Part shown: positions 1 to 9,062 of the stretch, in pieces
How the letters are laid out: each line of letters begins with the position of its first letter
How positions within the stretch are numbered: the first letter of the stretch is position 1
NCBI RefSeq assembly: GCF_001668615.1
Contig: NZ_LZMC01000057.1
Span: 1 to 64,000, forward strand
Reading direction: 5' to 3'
Length of the DNA: 64,000 nucleotides
DNA from: Mycobacterium sp. 1274761.0
GTDB lineage: Bacteria; Actinomycetota; Actinomycetes; Mycobacteriales; Mycobacteriaceae
The notes under the pieces: generated by a model
Database searches by the model: none
Told to the model about the DNA's origin: nothing
What the model saw: the letters and a program-made list of their open reading frames with translations, nothing else
Position numbers and translations under genes: made by a program

Positions 1-35
1 CCCTCTCGGGTGCTCCTTTTGTTTGAATGGGCGCC

Positions 36-1382
36 ATGAGCGAGCCGGGGCCGATAACGACTGGACTCAAGCGCGTTGTGATCGCCTCGATGGCGGGCAC
101 CGTCGTCGAGTGGTACGAATTTTTCCTTTACGGCACTGCCGCCACGCTGGTCTTCAACAAGATCTTCTTCGCCCAGAGCGACAGCGTCTACGGCGCGATC
201 TTCGCGGCGTTTGTGACCTACGCGGTGGGCTTTGTCGCCCGTCCGCTCGGCGGTGTCGTGTTCGGGCACTTCGGCGACAAGCACGGACGCAAGAAGCTGC
301 TGCAGTTCGCCATTCTGCTGGTCGGTGTCGTCACGTTCCTGATGGGGTGCCTGCCGCCTTACCAGCAGATCGGCGTCTGGGCTCCGGTGCTGCTGGTGAT
401 CCTGCGCTTCCTGCAGGGCTTCGCGGTCGGCGGCGAGTGGGGCGGCGCGGTTCTTCTGGTCGCCGAACACAGCCCGAACCGCACCAGGGGATTCTGGGCC
501 AGCTGGCCGCAGGCCGCGGTGCCGGTCGGCAACATGCTCGCGACCGTCGTGCTGTGGGTGCTGACGGCAACATTGTCGGAGGACGACTTCCTGTCGTGGG
601 GCTGGCGCATCGCGTTCTGGCTGTCGGCGGTCGTCGTGCTAATCGGTTACTACGTCCGCACCAAGGTCAGCGACGCGCCGATTTTCCTTGCGGCACAGCA
701 GGAAGTCGAGCGGGTGAAGGCCGTCTCGTACGGCGTGGTCGAGGTGCTCAAGCGCTATCCGCGCGGCGTGCTCACCGCCATGGGCCTGCGGTTTGCCGAG
801 AACATCATGTACTACCTCGTCGTCATCGTGTCGATCACGTATCTCAAGGTGCAGGTCGGCGTCAATACCACCGCGATCCTGCGGTACATGCTCGTCGCCC
901 ACGCGGTGCACTTCGCGGTCATCCCCCTGATCGGCAGGCTGTCGGACCGCATCGGTCGCAGGCCGGTGTATTTCGTCGGGACGGTGCTCGCGGCGACGTG
1001 GGGATTCTTCGCGTTCCCCATGATGGACAGCGGCGACTATCAGCTGATCATCGCCGCCATCGTCATCGGCCTGGTGATCCATGCGTTGATGTACTCGCCG
1101 CAGCCGGCGATCATGGCCGAAATGTTCCCGACCCGCATGCGCTATTCCGGTGTGTCGCTTGGTTATCAGGTCACCTCGATCGTTGCGGGCTCCGCGGCAC
1201 CGGCTATTGCGGTGAAGCTGCTCGAGATGTACGACTCGTGGGTGCCGATCGCGATCTATTTGGCCGTCGCGGCAGCCATCACCTTGATCGCGGTGTTCTA
1301 TCTGCGTGAAACGAAGGGCCTCGATCTCGCGACCGTCGACGAGTCCGACCGAGACGAGCTCGCCAAGGCCGGAGCGCTGTGA
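36..1382 (+). CDS. MFS transporter, metabolite:H+ symporter (MHS) type
   Basis: Inner-membrane proton-coupled uptake of a small organic acid or related metabolite; the substrate cannot be read from sequence. The protein (about 448 aa) has the alternating hydrophobic pattern of a 12-helix MFS carrier. It carries the MHS loop 2-3 signature GHFGDKHGRKK near residues 75-85 and VGGEWGGA near residue 130. I chose ATG 36 (MSEPGPITTG); ATG 27, three codons upstream, is equally open. The stop overlaps the GTG of the following 3-hydroxybutyrate-dehydrogenase-like gene (GTGA), so the two are probably co-translated and may handle a shared hydroxy-acid substrate (inference). Confidence 0.85.
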   Translation: MSEPGPITTGLKRVVIASMAGTVVEWYEFFLYGTAATLVFNKIFFAQSDSVYGAIFAAFVTYAVGFVARPLGGVVFGHFGDKHGRKKLLQFAILLVGVVTFLMGCLPPYQQIGVWAPVLLVILRFLQGFAVGGEWGGAVLLVAEHSPNRTRGFWASWPQAAVPVGNMLATVVLWVLTATLSEDDFLSWGWRIAFWLSAVVVLIGYYVRTKVSDAPIFLAAQQEVERVKAVSYGVVEVLKRYPRGVLTAMGLRFAENIMYYLVVIVSITYLKVQVGVNTTAILRYMLVAHAVHFAVIPLIGRLSDRIGRRPVYFVGTVLAATWGFFAFPMMDSGDYQLIIAAIVIGLVIHALMYSPQPAIMAEMFPTRMRYSGVSLGYQVTSIVAGSAAPAIAVKLLEMYDSWVPIAIYLAVAAAITLIAVFYLRETKGLDLATVDESDRDELAKAGAL

Positions 1383-2125
1383 CGGCACTTGACGGCCGCA
1401 GCGCCGTCGTCACCGGCGGTGCCAGCGGAATCGGCGCGGCATGTGCCCGCGAGCTCGCTGCCCGCGGGGCGACCGTCACCGTCGCGGATCTCGACGACGT
1501 GGGCGCCGAGTCGGTCGCCGATGAGATCGGCGGGAAGGCTTGGGCGCTAGACCTTTCCGATGTCGGATCGCTGGAACAGTTGGAGCTGGACGCCGACATT
1601 CTGGTCAACAATGCCGGCGTGCAGCACGTCAGCTCGATCACCGAGTTCCCGCCGGACCGGTTCCGCTTCATCCAGGCGCTGATGGTCGAGGCGCCCTTCC
1701 TGCTTATCCGCGCGGCGCTGCCGCACATGTACGAGCAGGGGTTCGGGCGCATCATCAACATCTCCTCGGTGCACGGACTTCGCGCCTCGGAGTACAAGGT
1801 CGCCTACGTGACCGCCAAGCACGCGCTGGAGGGGCTGTCCAAGGTGACCGCGCTGGAGGGTGGCCCGCACGGTGTAACGAGCAACTGCGTCAATCCCGGT
1901 TATGTGCGAACGCCATTGGTGGCCCAGCAGATCGCCGACCAAGCGCGCACCCACGGCATCGACGAGCAACAGGTAGTCGAGGAGGTGTTGCTCAAAGAGA
2001 GCGCGATCAAGCGCCTGGTGGAACCGAACGAGGTTGCGTCGCTGGTGGCCTGGCTGGCGTCGCCCGATGCGGGCATGGTGACCGGCGCGTCCTACACCAT
2101 GGACGGCGGGTGGAGCGCGCGCTGA
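1379..2125 (+). CDS. SDR, 3-hydroxybutyrate dehydrogenase-like
   Basis: NAD(P)-dependent short-chain dehydrogenase of 248 aa. It shows the glycine-rich cofactor motif TGGASGIG near residues 12-19, NNAG near residue 77, a Ser in ISSVHG and the catalytic YVTAK. The layout, with the long segment after the catalytic site (VNPGYVRTPL) and the C-terminal TMDGGW, resembles bacterial D-3-hydroxybutyrate dehydrogenases, which convert 3-hydroxybutyrate to acetoacetate in the cytosol. GTG start overlaps the transporter stop. It ends 9 bp before the convergent aspB stop. A different hydroxy-acid substrate is possible. Confidence 0.75.
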   Translation: MTALDGRSAVVTGGASGIGAACARELAARGATVTVADLDDVGAESVADEIGGKAWALDLSDVGSLEQLELDADILVNNAGVQHVSSITEFPPDRFRFIQALMVEAPFLLIRAALPHMYEQGFGRIINISSVHGLRASEYKVAYVTAKHALEGLSKVTALEGGPHGVTSNCVNPGYVRTPLVAQQIADQARTHGIDEQQVVEEVLLKESAIKRLVEPNEVASLVAWLASPDAGMVTGASYTMDGGWSAR

Positions 2126-2134
2126 GTCTGCGGA

Positions 2135-3286
2135 CTAGTCGAGCCAGTCACCGATCCGGCGCAGTGCCTCATCGATGTCGTTCGTCGGCCCCGCGAACGA
2201 CAGCCGGACAAAGGAATCGCCGTGCCGCGTGTCGAAGTCGATGCCCGGAGCAATCGCAACCCCGGTGTCGGCCAACAACTTCGAGCAGAACGACATTGAG
2301 TCATCGGTCAGGTGCGAAACGTCTGCGTAGACGTAGAACGCCCCGTCTGTCGGTGCGAGCCGGTCGATGCCGATCCCGCGCAGCCCGTCGAGCAGCAACC
2401 GCCGGTTGGCACTGTAGTGGTGGAGCAGGCCGTCGGCCTCGGCGACGGATTCCGGCGTGAACGCCGCCACCGCTGCCATCTGTGACAACACCGGCGGACA
2501 GATCGTAAAATTACCGGTCACGCGGTCGACGGCTCGCTGCAGGTCAGGCGGCACCAGAAGCCAGCCGAGCCGCCAACCGGTCATCGCGAAGTACTTCGAG
2601 AAGCTGTTGACCACAACGGCTTCCCGCGACGTCTGCCATGCGCAGCTGGTCTCGGGTGCGCCCTCGTAGACCAGCCCGTGGTAAACCTCGTCGCTGATCA
2701 GCCGAACACCGGTCTCGGCGCACCACGTCGCGATCGCCGCCAGCTCCTGCGGCGGGATGACAGTGCCCGTCGGGTTGGCCGGGCTCGCCACGATCACACC
2801 CCGCACGGGCGGATCAAGTTTGGCCAGCATCGACGCGGTCGGCTGGAACCGGGTCTGCGGTCCGCACTGAATCTCCACGACCTCACACCCGAGCGCCGAG
2901 AGGATGTTTCGGTAGCACGGGTATCCGGGACTGGCGATCGCCACCCGGTCGCCCACGTCGAAGCAGGCCAGAAATGCCAGCAGGAATCCTCCGGAGGAAC
3001 CTGTGGTGATCACCACGTCGCCGGGATCGACGCTCAGCCCGTGCCTGGCCTGGTAGGCGTCGGCGATGGCAGTACGGAGTTCGGGGATACCGAGTGCGAC
3101 GCTGTAGCCCAGAACGGTGGTGTCGAGCGCGGCCTTTGCCGCTGCGCGTACGGCCGTCGGCGCTCCTGCGCTCGGTTGGCCGGCTGAGAGGTTCACCAGA
3201 TCGCCGTGGGTGCGCTGCCGTTCGGCAGCGGCCAACCACACGTCCATGACATAGAACGGGGGTATCCCTGCACGCAAAGACGTCAT
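2135..3286 (-). CDS. aspB: PLP-dependent class I/II aminotransferase, AspB-like
   Basis: Cytosolic fold-type I aminotransferase of 383 aa. It has the substrate/PLP loop SPANPTGT, the ISDEVYHGL Asp/Tyr pair, and the PLP-lysine segment SFSKYFAMTGWRLGW. I start it at ATG 3286 (MTSLRAGIPP); the open frame extends 157 codons further upstream, but only antisense to fadE33. It is the last gene of the minus-strand fadD3-fadE31-fadE32-fadE33-aspB series, 10 bp after fadE33, the same order as Rv3561-Rv3565 in M. tuberculosis. Its role in steroid catabolism is not established; the operon position is the only hint. Confidence 0.85.
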   Translation of the reverse strand: MTSLRAGIPPFYVMDVWLAAAERQRTHGDLVNLSAGQPSAGAPTAVRAAAKAALDTTVLGYSVALGIPELRTAIADAYQARHGLSVDPGDVVITTGSSGGFLLAFLACFDVGDRVAIASPGYPCYRNILSALGCEVVEIQCGPQTRFQPTASMLAKLDPPVRGVIVASPANPTGTVIPPQELAAIATWCAETGVRLISDEVYHGLVYEGAPETSCAWQTSREAVVVNSFSKYFAMTGWRLGWLLVPPDLQRAVDRVTGNFTICPPVLSQMAAVAAFTPESVAEADGLLHHYSANRRLLLDGLRGIGIDRLAPTDGAFYVYADVSHLTDDSMSFCSKLLADTGVAIAPGIDFDTRHGDSFVRLSFAGPTNDIDEALRRIGDWLD

Positions 3287-3296
3287 GACTGCAACG

Positions 3297-4238
3297 TTAG
3301 AGCGCTTCGGCTTCGAGCCGGCGCAGATACTCCCGCGGCGGCCCGAGCAACTGCGCGCTGCCGTGCGCGCGCTTGAAGTACAACTGGATATCGTGCTCCC
3401 AGGTGATCGCGATGCCGCCGTGCATCTGCACCGCCTCGGCGGCCACCTTGGAGAAGGCTTCGCTCGCCGACACTCTGGCCAGCGCGGCCGAGGTGGCCGA
3501 CGGTGCGGCGACCGCATCGTCGACGACCGCACGCGCCGATTGCACGGCGACATAGAGATCGGCCATCCGGTGTTTGAGCGCCTGGAAGCTGCCGATCGGG
3601 CGGCCGAACTGCACGCGGTTTCTGCTGTAGTCGACGGTGAGATCGAGGCATCTGGTTGCGGCGCCGATCTGTTCGGCGGCCACCAGGATCGCCGCGATAT
3701 CGGCAAGGCCGGGGTCGGCGCCGATGTCGGCCGTGTCCTGCGGCTCCAGTCGAGCAAGTGGGCGGGTCAGGTCCATGGTGTCGACAGGGGTGGCCGTGAA
3801 CGTAGTCCAGCGGCTCAGCTTCTGGCCGTCGGCGGCCATGACGACGTCGGCGACGGCGCCGTTGATCACGAAGTCGGGATCGAAGACGACCGTGCCTATC
3901 GCGGCGCCTTCAGCCAGCTTCTCGATGGTCGCCGTGTCGGGGTCGTCCGCCGCGAGCAGCGCCAGCTCGGCCAGCGTCGTGCCCAGCAGCGGTGTCGGCG
4001 CCAATGCCCGGCCGAGTTCGGAGAGTACGACGGCGGCATCGGCGAGTTCACCGCCCGCGCCGCCCAGCTCCTCTGGGACCACCAGCGCGGCCGCTCCGAC
4101 CTGCTCGCACAACAATGCCCACAGCGACTCGTCGTAGCCGCGCTCCGACTCGAATGCCCGCCGCACAGCAGCCGGCGAGGCGTGCTTGTCGACCAGGGCG
4201 GCGACGGTGTCCCGCAGCAGCTCGCGTTCTTCGCTCAT
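3297..4238 (-). CDS. fadE33: Acyl-CoA dehydrogenase FadE33-like subunit
   Basis: Short acyl-CoA dehydrogenase of 313 aa; canonical family members have about 380. The N-terminal helical domain begins EERELLRD, and the C-terminal FAD-domain motif MHGGIAITWEHD is present. Short steroid FadE proteins of this class form alpha2beta2 heterotetramers with a longer partner; FadE33 has been paired with FadE31 in M. tuberculosis. It is expected to oxidise a late CoA intermediate after opening of rings C/D. ATG 4238 overlaps the fadE32 stop (ATGA); a longer in-frame start at 4286 would run into fadE32 and is not used. Confidence 0.88.
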   Translation of the reverse strand: MSEERELLRDTVAALVDKHASPAAVRRAFESERGYDESLWALLCEQVGAAALVVPEELGGAGGELADAAVVLSELGRALAPTPLLGTTLAELALLAADDPDTATIEKLAEGAAIGTVVFDPDFVINGAVADVVMAADGQKLSRWTTFTATPVDTMDLTRPLARLEPQDTADIGADPGLADIAAILVAAEQIGAATRCLDLTVDYSRNRVQFGRPIGSFQALKHRMADLYVAVQSARAVVDDAVAAPSATSAALARVSASEAFSKVAAEAVQMHGGIAITWEHDIQLYFKRAHGSAQLLGPPREYLRRLEAEAL

Positions 4239-5191
4239 CAGAAGGCCTCCAGTACCCGGCGACGATGCCACGTCGGATCGCCCCACGCCGAGCGCAGCGC
4301 CTGCACCCGCAGCAGCAGAAGCGACAGGTCGTGCTCCTGGGTGAAGCCGATGGCGCCGTGGGTCTGCAGCGACGAGCGCGCCGACAGCAGGGCGGCGTCA
4401 GCGGCGGCCGCCAGCGCGGCGCTGACATCGCGTGCGGTGTCTTCGGAGCCGGCGGACAGTGACAGCGCCGCGCCGTAGACCAGCGGCCTGGCCAACTCGA
4501 CGGCGATGTAGACATCGGCGAGCTTGTGCTTGATCGCCTGGTATGACCCGATGGTCCGGCCGAACTGGCTGCGCTGCTTGGCGTAGTTGACCGACTTGTC
4601 GAGCATGGCTTGCCCCGCGCCCACCAGCTGTGCGGCGTTGGCGAGCACGCCGAACTCGAAAGCGCGTGCGGTGTCGGCCTTTCGGGCATCACCCGCCGTC
4701 GTAACCTCGAAAAGCTTCCTGGCCGGGTCGACGGACTCGCGTCGGTCGCCCGCGCTGCCGTCGGTCACCTTGCCGTCGTCTGCGACAAGGATCAAACCGG
4801 CGAAGTCGGCATCGACGGCCCGCGGCGCATGCGGAGGAAAGGCCACGGTGGCGACCAGCTCACCCGACGCCAGCGCGCCGCAGCGTTCGTCGTCGGCGAG
4901 CAGAACCGGTGCCACCGCAATGGATTCGGTGACGGGTCCGGGCACGCCCCAGTATCCGAGTCGTTCGGCGGCGACGACGAGGTCGACGGGATCAGCGCCG
5001 ATGCCGTCGAACTGTTCGGGCACCGCCAAGGCGGTGACGCCCAGGTCGCTAAGCGTCGACCAGATCTTGCGGCCGGCCCCGGTATCGCCCTGTGCCCACG
5101 CGCGTACCGCCGCGGGGACGTCGGCCGCACCGAGCGCGGCGTCGATGCTGGTCGCGAAGTCGCGCTGTTGTTCGTCGATCTCGAAGTTCAC
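4238..5191 (-). CDS. fadE32: Acyl-CoA dehydrogenase FadE32-like subunit
   Basis: A 317-aa acyl-CoA dehydrogenase subunit with N-terminal EIDEQQRDFATSID and the C-terminal motif THGAIGFTQEHDLS. It is truncated relative to the canonical family, like its neighbour FadE33, which fits a heteromeric steroid dehydrogenase. Family knowledge: FadE31 with FadE32 forms a heterotetramer acting late in HIP catabolism. GTG 5191 overlaps the fadE31 stop (GTGA), and its own stop overlaps the fadE33 ATG, so the three subunits are translationally coupled. It probably belongs to the KstR2-controlled transcript that starts upstream of fadD3. Confidence 0.88.
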   Translation of the reverse strand: MNFEIDEQQRDFATSIDAALGAADVPAAVRAWAQGDTGAGRKIWSTLSDLGVTALAVPEQFDGIGADPVDLVVAAERLGYWGVPGPVTESIAVAPVLLADDERCGALASGELVATVAFPPHAPRAVDADFAGLILVADDGKVTDGSAGDRRESVDPARKLFEVTTAGDARKADTARAFEFGVLANAAQLVGAGQAMLDKSVNYAKQRSQFGRTIGSYQAIKHKLADVYIAVELARPLVYGAALSLSAGSEDTARDVSAALAAAADAALLSARSSLQTHGAIGFTQEHDLSLLLLRVQALRSAWGDPTWHRRRVLEAF

Positions 5192-6327
5192 TTTGTCCCC
5201 TTGGGTTCACGGGGCAGGCCGAGCAGTCGCTCGGCGATGATGTTGCGTTGAATCTCGTTGGTGCCGGCGTAGATCGGGCCGCCGAGCGCGAACAGCAGCC
5301 CCTCGGTCCACTCGTTTACCAACTCCGCATCTGCACCGCGCATGTCCAGCGCCGTCTGGTGCAACGCCACGTCGAGATCCGACCAGAACACCTTGGTGAT
5401 CGACGATTCGGCGCCCAGCTCACCGCCGGCGGCCAGGCGGGTGACGGTGCCGAAGGTGTGCAGACGGTAGGCCTGCGCCTTGATCCATGCGTCGGACACG
5501 CGGTCGGTGAAAGCCGCGTCAGGGTTTGCTTTCCACTGCGCGACCAACCGCTCCGCCGGTGCGAGGAACCGCGCCGGGCTGCGCAGCGACATGCCGCGCT
5601 CGTTGCTCGACGTGCTCATCGCGGCGCGCCAGCCGTCGTGCACGTCCCCGATGACGTCCTCGTCACCGACGAAGACGTCGTCGAGGAAGATCTCGCCGAA
5701 CCCGGTGTCACCGCCGAGCTGCGCGATCGGCCGCACCGTCACACCGTCGGCGCGCAGATCGAACATGAAGTAGGTGAGTCCCTTGTGCCGGGCCGCCTCC
5801 GGATCGGACCGGAACAAACCGAATGCCCTGTCGCCGAATGGTGCTCGCGAGCTCCAGATCTTCTGCCCGTTGAGCTTCCAGCCGCCGTCGGTCTTGGTGG
5901 CGGTGGAGCGCAGCGAGGCAAGGTCGCTGCCGGACTCAGGTTCCGACCAGGCCTGTGCCCAGATCTCTTCGCCGCTGGCCATTTTCGGCAGTACCCGGTC
6001 GAGTTGTTCCTCGGTGCCGTGGGCGAACAGTGTGGGGGCCAGCATCGAGGTGCCGTTGGCGCTGGCGCGGCCAGGCGCTCCTGCCCGGAAGTACTCCTCC
6101 TCGTAGACCACCCACTGCAGTAGGGTGGCGTCGCGGCCGCCGTATTTCTTCGGCCAGGCGATCACCGAGAGGCCGGCGTCGAAAAGCACCTTGTCCCAAC
6201 GGCGGTGCTGCTCGAAGCCCTCGGCGGTGTCGTAGGACTTGGTGGGAAAATGCTGTTTGTTCGCGGCGAGGAAGTCGCGCACCTCGGCCCGGAACTCCTC
6301 GGTATCGCTGTCGAACGTCAGATCCAT
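5188..6327 (-). CDS. fadE31: Acyl-CoA dehydrogenase FadE31-like
   Basis: Full-length acyl-CoA dehydrogenase (379 aa). It has the N-terminal helical domain, the FAD/substrate segment QAWSEPESGSDLASL, GQKIWSSRA, and the C-terminal YAGTNEIQRNIIAERLLGLPRE that is typical of the family. It is the long subunit expected to pair with FadE32 or FadE33 in degradation of the last steroid rings. The start codon follows the fadD3 stop with no intervening base (6327/6328), and its stop overlaps the fadE32 GTG. Order and lengths match Rv3562-Rv3564. Confidence 0.9.
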   Translation of the reverse strand: MDLTFDSDTEEFRAEVRDFLAANKQHFPTKSYDTAEGFEQHRRWDKVLFDAGLSVIAWPKKYGGRDATLLQWVVYEEEYFRAGAPGRASANGTSMLAPTLFAHGTEEQLDRVLPKMASGEEIWAQAWSEPESGSDLASLRSTATKTDGGWKLNGQKIWSSRAPFGDRAFGLFRSDPEAARHKGLTYFMFDLRADGVTVRPIAQLGGDTGFGEIFLDDVFVGDEDVIGDVHDGWRAAMSTSSNERGMSLRSPARFLAPAERLVAQWKANPDAAFTDRVSDAWIKAQAYRLHTFGTVTRLAAGGELGAESSITKVFWSDLDVALHQTALDMRGADAELVNEWTEGLLFALGGPIYAGTNEIQRNIIAERLLGLPREPKGTK

Positions 6328-7866
6328 CTACAGCATCTCCCGCAATTGCGGCTTGACCACTTTTCCTCCAGGGTTGCGTGGCAGCACGTCGAGGAACACC
6401 ACTGATCGTGGTGTCTTGAAATTCGCCAGATGCTCACGCGTGTAAGCGATCACACCAGCCTCGTCCAGTTCTGCGCCGGGCTTTGTGACGATGAAAGCCT
6501 TGCCGACCTCGCCCAGCCGGTCGTCGGGCACCCCGATGACGGCGGCTTCGGCGACACCGTCCAGGCGTGCGAGCACCTGCTCGACCTCGGCGGGATAGAC
6601 ATTGAACCCGCCGCAGATGTACATATCCTTCAGTCGATCGGTGATCGCGAGGTTGCCTGCTTCGTCCACACGGCCCACGTCGCCGGTGTGCAGCCAGCCG
6701 TCGGCGTCGATGGCCTCGGCGGTGGCCTCCGGATCGTCGAGGTAGCCGAGCATCACATTGGGCCCGCGCAACAGCACCTCGCCGGTACCGTCCTCCGAAC
6801 CGCTTGAGTCGATGCGCAATTCGAAGTCGGCGATCGGCCGGCCACAGGTGGTGGCGACGGTGACCGCGTCGTCGTCGGCGCGGCACATCGTGCCGAACCC
6901 GCTGCCCTCGGTCAGCCCGTAGGCCGTCAGCACGATGTCGATGTCGAGCTCGGACTGCATCCGCTCGATCAGCACCACCGGGATCGTCGCAGCGCCGGTG
7001 ACGGCGAACCGCAGCGAGCTCAGGTCGTAGTCACCGCGATTGGGATGGTCGAGCAGCATCTGGTAGATCGTCGGGGGTCCTGGGAGCACGGTGATGCGGT
7101 GCTCGGCGACCGCGGCCATCGCTTTCTCCGGATCGAACGTCAACTGCGGGATCAGCGTTGCGCCGGTCTGGAGGCAGGCCAGGATGCCGGCCTTGTAGCC
7201 GAAGTTGTGGAAGAACGGGTTGATGCAGAGATAGCGGTCGGCGCTGGTGAGCTGACCGCACGCCGCCCATGCCGCAGGTGCGTCGAGGGACTGCCGGTGC
7301 GCGCACAGCACGCCCTTGCTGCGGCCGGTGGTGCCGGAGGTGAACAGGATGTCGGCAATGTCGTCGGGTTTGACGGCGGCCGCGCGCGCATCGACTTCTT
7401 CGAGGTCTGTGCCCCGGGCGACGAACTCGTCCCAGGTGCCGTCGTCGGTGTCGATCGGCACGCGCACGATGTCGCGAAGGTCGGGCAGCGCATCGCGATC
7501 CAGGCCGGCGGCTTTGTCGGCGCCGAGGAACTGCCCGGCCGCAATCAGCAGCGGCGCCCCCGTACGGGCCAGCACGTCAGCGGCCTCGGGGGCCGTATAG
7601 CGGGTGTTGAGGGGCACGACGACGCCGCCCGCGTAGGTGGTCGCCAAGCAGGCGACGACCCAGTGCCAGGTATTCGGCGACCAGATCGCCACACGGTCAC
7701 CGGCGGCGACGCCCAGTTCGATCATCGCTGCTGCAGCCGAGCGGACCTCGTCACGTAACTGGCTGAAGGTCAGCCGCCGGCCGGTGGTGATCAGGGCTTC
7801 ATGGTCGGAGAATGCGTCGGCGATCCGGTCCAGGACCCGCGGAATGGTCCTCAGATCGGGGTTCAT
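6328..7866 (-). CDS. fadD3: HIP-CoA ligase FadD3
   Basis: ANL-superfamily acyl-CoA synthetase (512 aa). FadD3 activates HIP, the indanedione propanoate left after rings A and B are removed, to HIP-CoA using ATP and CoA. Visible motifs are the P-loop FTSGTTGRSKG, TAYGLTEGSG, the hinge region WLHTGDVG...TDRLKD, and the C-terminal GGKVVK with the adenylation lysine. It is the first gene of the minus-strand KstR2 operon and diverges from fadE30 with a KstR2 box between them. Identification rests on motifs together with the exact fadD3/fadE30 divergent context. Confidence 0.92.
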   Translation of the reverse strand: MNPDLRTIPRVLDRIADAFSDHEALITTGRRLTFSQLRDEVRSAAAAMIELGVAAGDRVAIWSPNTWHWVVACLATTYAGGVVVPLNTRYTAPEAADVLARTGAPLLIAAGQFLGADKAAGLDRDALPDLRDIVRVPIDTDDGTWDEFVARGTDLEEVDARAAAVKPDDIADILFTSGTTGRSKGVLCAHRQSLDAPAAWAACGQLTSADRYLCINPFFHNFGYKAGILACLQTGATLIPQLTFDPEKAMAAVAEHRITVLPGPPTIYQMLLDHPNRGDYDLSSLRFAVTGAATIPVVLIERMQSELDIDIVLTAYGLTEGSGFGTMCRADDDAVTVATTCGRPIADFELRIDSSGSEDGTGEVLLRGPNVMLGYLDDPEATAEAIDADGWLHTGDVGRVDEAGNLAITDRLKDMYICGGFNVYPAEVEQVLARLDGVAEAAVIGVPDDRLGEVGKAFIVTKPGAELDEAGVIAYTREHLANFKTPRSVVFLDVLPRNPGGKVVKPQLREML

Positions 7867-7883
7867 CGATGCTCCTCTAACAA

Positions 7884-7897
7884 AGCAAGTGCTTGGT
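7884..7897. promoter_or_regulatory. KstR2 operator between fadD3 and fadE30
   Basis: AGCAAGTGCTTGGT is an exact match to the KstR2 consensus AnCAAGnnCTTGnT. It lies in the 47-bp gap between the divergent starts of fadD3 (7866) and fadE30 (7914), so one dimer site can repress both operons. HIP-CoA is the known releasing ligand of KstR2. Confidence 0.92.
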
Positions 7898-7913
7898 AGG
7901 TTAGCCTACAGGG

Positions 7914-9062
7914 GTGATAGAGGTCCAGGAGTTCAGGGCCGAGGTCCGCGAGTGGCTGGCCGACAACCTGGTCGGCGAGTTCGCCGCGCTCAGAGGGTTC
8001 GGCGGCCCGGGGCGCGAGGACGAGGCCTTCGAAGAACGGCTCGCGTGGAACAAGCATCTGGCGGCTGCCGGGCTGACCTGCCTGGGCTGGCCGGAGGAAC
8101 ACGGCGGGCGCGGGTTGTCCGTCGCCCACCGCGTCGCGTTCTACGAGGAGTACGCCAAGGCCGACGCGCCGGACAAGGTGAACCACTTCGGTGAAGAACT
8201 GCTCGGCCCGACGCTGATCGCCTACGGCACACCCGAACAGCAGAAGCGGTTCCTGCCGAACATCCTCGACGTGAGCGAGCTGTGGTGCCAGGGGTACTCG
8301 GAGCCCGGCGCGGGCAGCGATCTGGCCAACGTGTCGACGACGGCCGAACTCGACGGTGACCAGTGGGTGATCAACGGGCAGAAGGTGTGGACCTCGATGG
8401 CGCACCTGTCGCACTGGTGTTTCGTCGTAGCCCGCACGGAGAAGGGCTCCAAGCGGCACACGGGGTTGTCGTATCTGCTGGTTCCGCTCGACCAGCCCGG
8501 GGTCGAAATTCGGCCGATCGTGCAGTTGACCGGAACGGCTGACTTCAACGAAGTGTTCTTCGACGACGCCCGCACCGATGCCGACCTCGTGGTCGGGCAG
8601 CCCGGCGACGGGTGGCGGGTCGCGATGGGGACGCTGACGTTCGAGCGCGGTGTGTCGACGCTGGGTCAGCAGATCCGTTACGCGCGTGAGCTTTCCAACC
8701 TTGTCGAGGTAGCGAAGCAGACCGGCGCCATCGACGATCCGCTGCTGCGCGAACGGCTGACCCGATCGTGGGTCGGGCTTCAGACCATGCGGTCCTATGC
8801 GCTGGCCACCATGGATGTCGAGCAGCCCGGACAAGATAATGTTTCGAAGTTGTTGTGGGCCAACTGGCATCGCGATCTCGGCGAGCTGGCGATGGACGTC
8901 GTCGGAAAATCCGGACTGGTGGCGCCTGACGGCAAGTTCGACCAGTGGCAGCACCTGTACCTGTTCACCCGCGCCGACACCATCTACGGCGGGTCGAACG
9001 AGATCCAGCGCAACATCATCGCCGAGCGGGTGCTCGGTCTACCGCGTGAGGTGAAAGGCTGA
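7914..9062 (+). CDS. fadE30: Acyl-CoA dehydrogenase FadE30
   Basis: Full-length flavin acyl-CoA dehydrogenase (382 aa) with GYSEPGAGSDLANV, NGQKVWTS and the C-terminal YGGSNEIQRNIIAERVLGLPRE. In M. tuberculosis FadE30 starts beta-oxidation of the HIP-CoA propionyl side chain (family knowledge). GTG 7914 (MIEVQEFRAE) lies 16 bp after the KstR2 box. Its TGA overlaps the ATG of the next SDR (TGATG), and it heads the fadE30-ipdF-kstR2-fadA6 operon. Confidence 0.92.
   Translation: MIEVQEFRAEVREWLADNLVGEFAALRGFGGPGREDEAFEERLAWNKHLAAAGLTCLGWPEEHGGRGLSVAHRVAFYEEYAKADAPDKVNHFGEELLGPTLIAYGTPEQQKRFLPNILDVSELWCQGYSEPGAGSDLANVSTTAELDGDQWVINGQKVWTSMAHLSHWCFVVARTEKGSKRHTGLSYLLVPLDQPGVEIRPIVQLTGTADFNEVFFDDARTDADLVVGQPGDGWRVAMGTLTFERGVSTLGQQIRYARELSNLVEVAKQTGAIDDPLLRERLTRSWVGLQTMRSYALATMDVEQPGQDNVSKLLWANWHRDLGELAMDVVGKSGLVAPDGKFDQWQHLYLFTRADTIYGGSNEIQRNIIAERVLGLPREVKG

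Noticed and set aside
639-1388. 249-codon minus-strand frame opposite the MFS transporter
   Set aside because: Arg/His/Asp-rich shadow of the transporter with no recognisable motif or ribosome site.
2135-3757. A 540-codon version of the aspB frame
   Set aside because: The extra 157 codons read antisense to fadE33 and give Arg/Ser-rich sequence without aminotransferase features; the family N-terminus starts at 3286.
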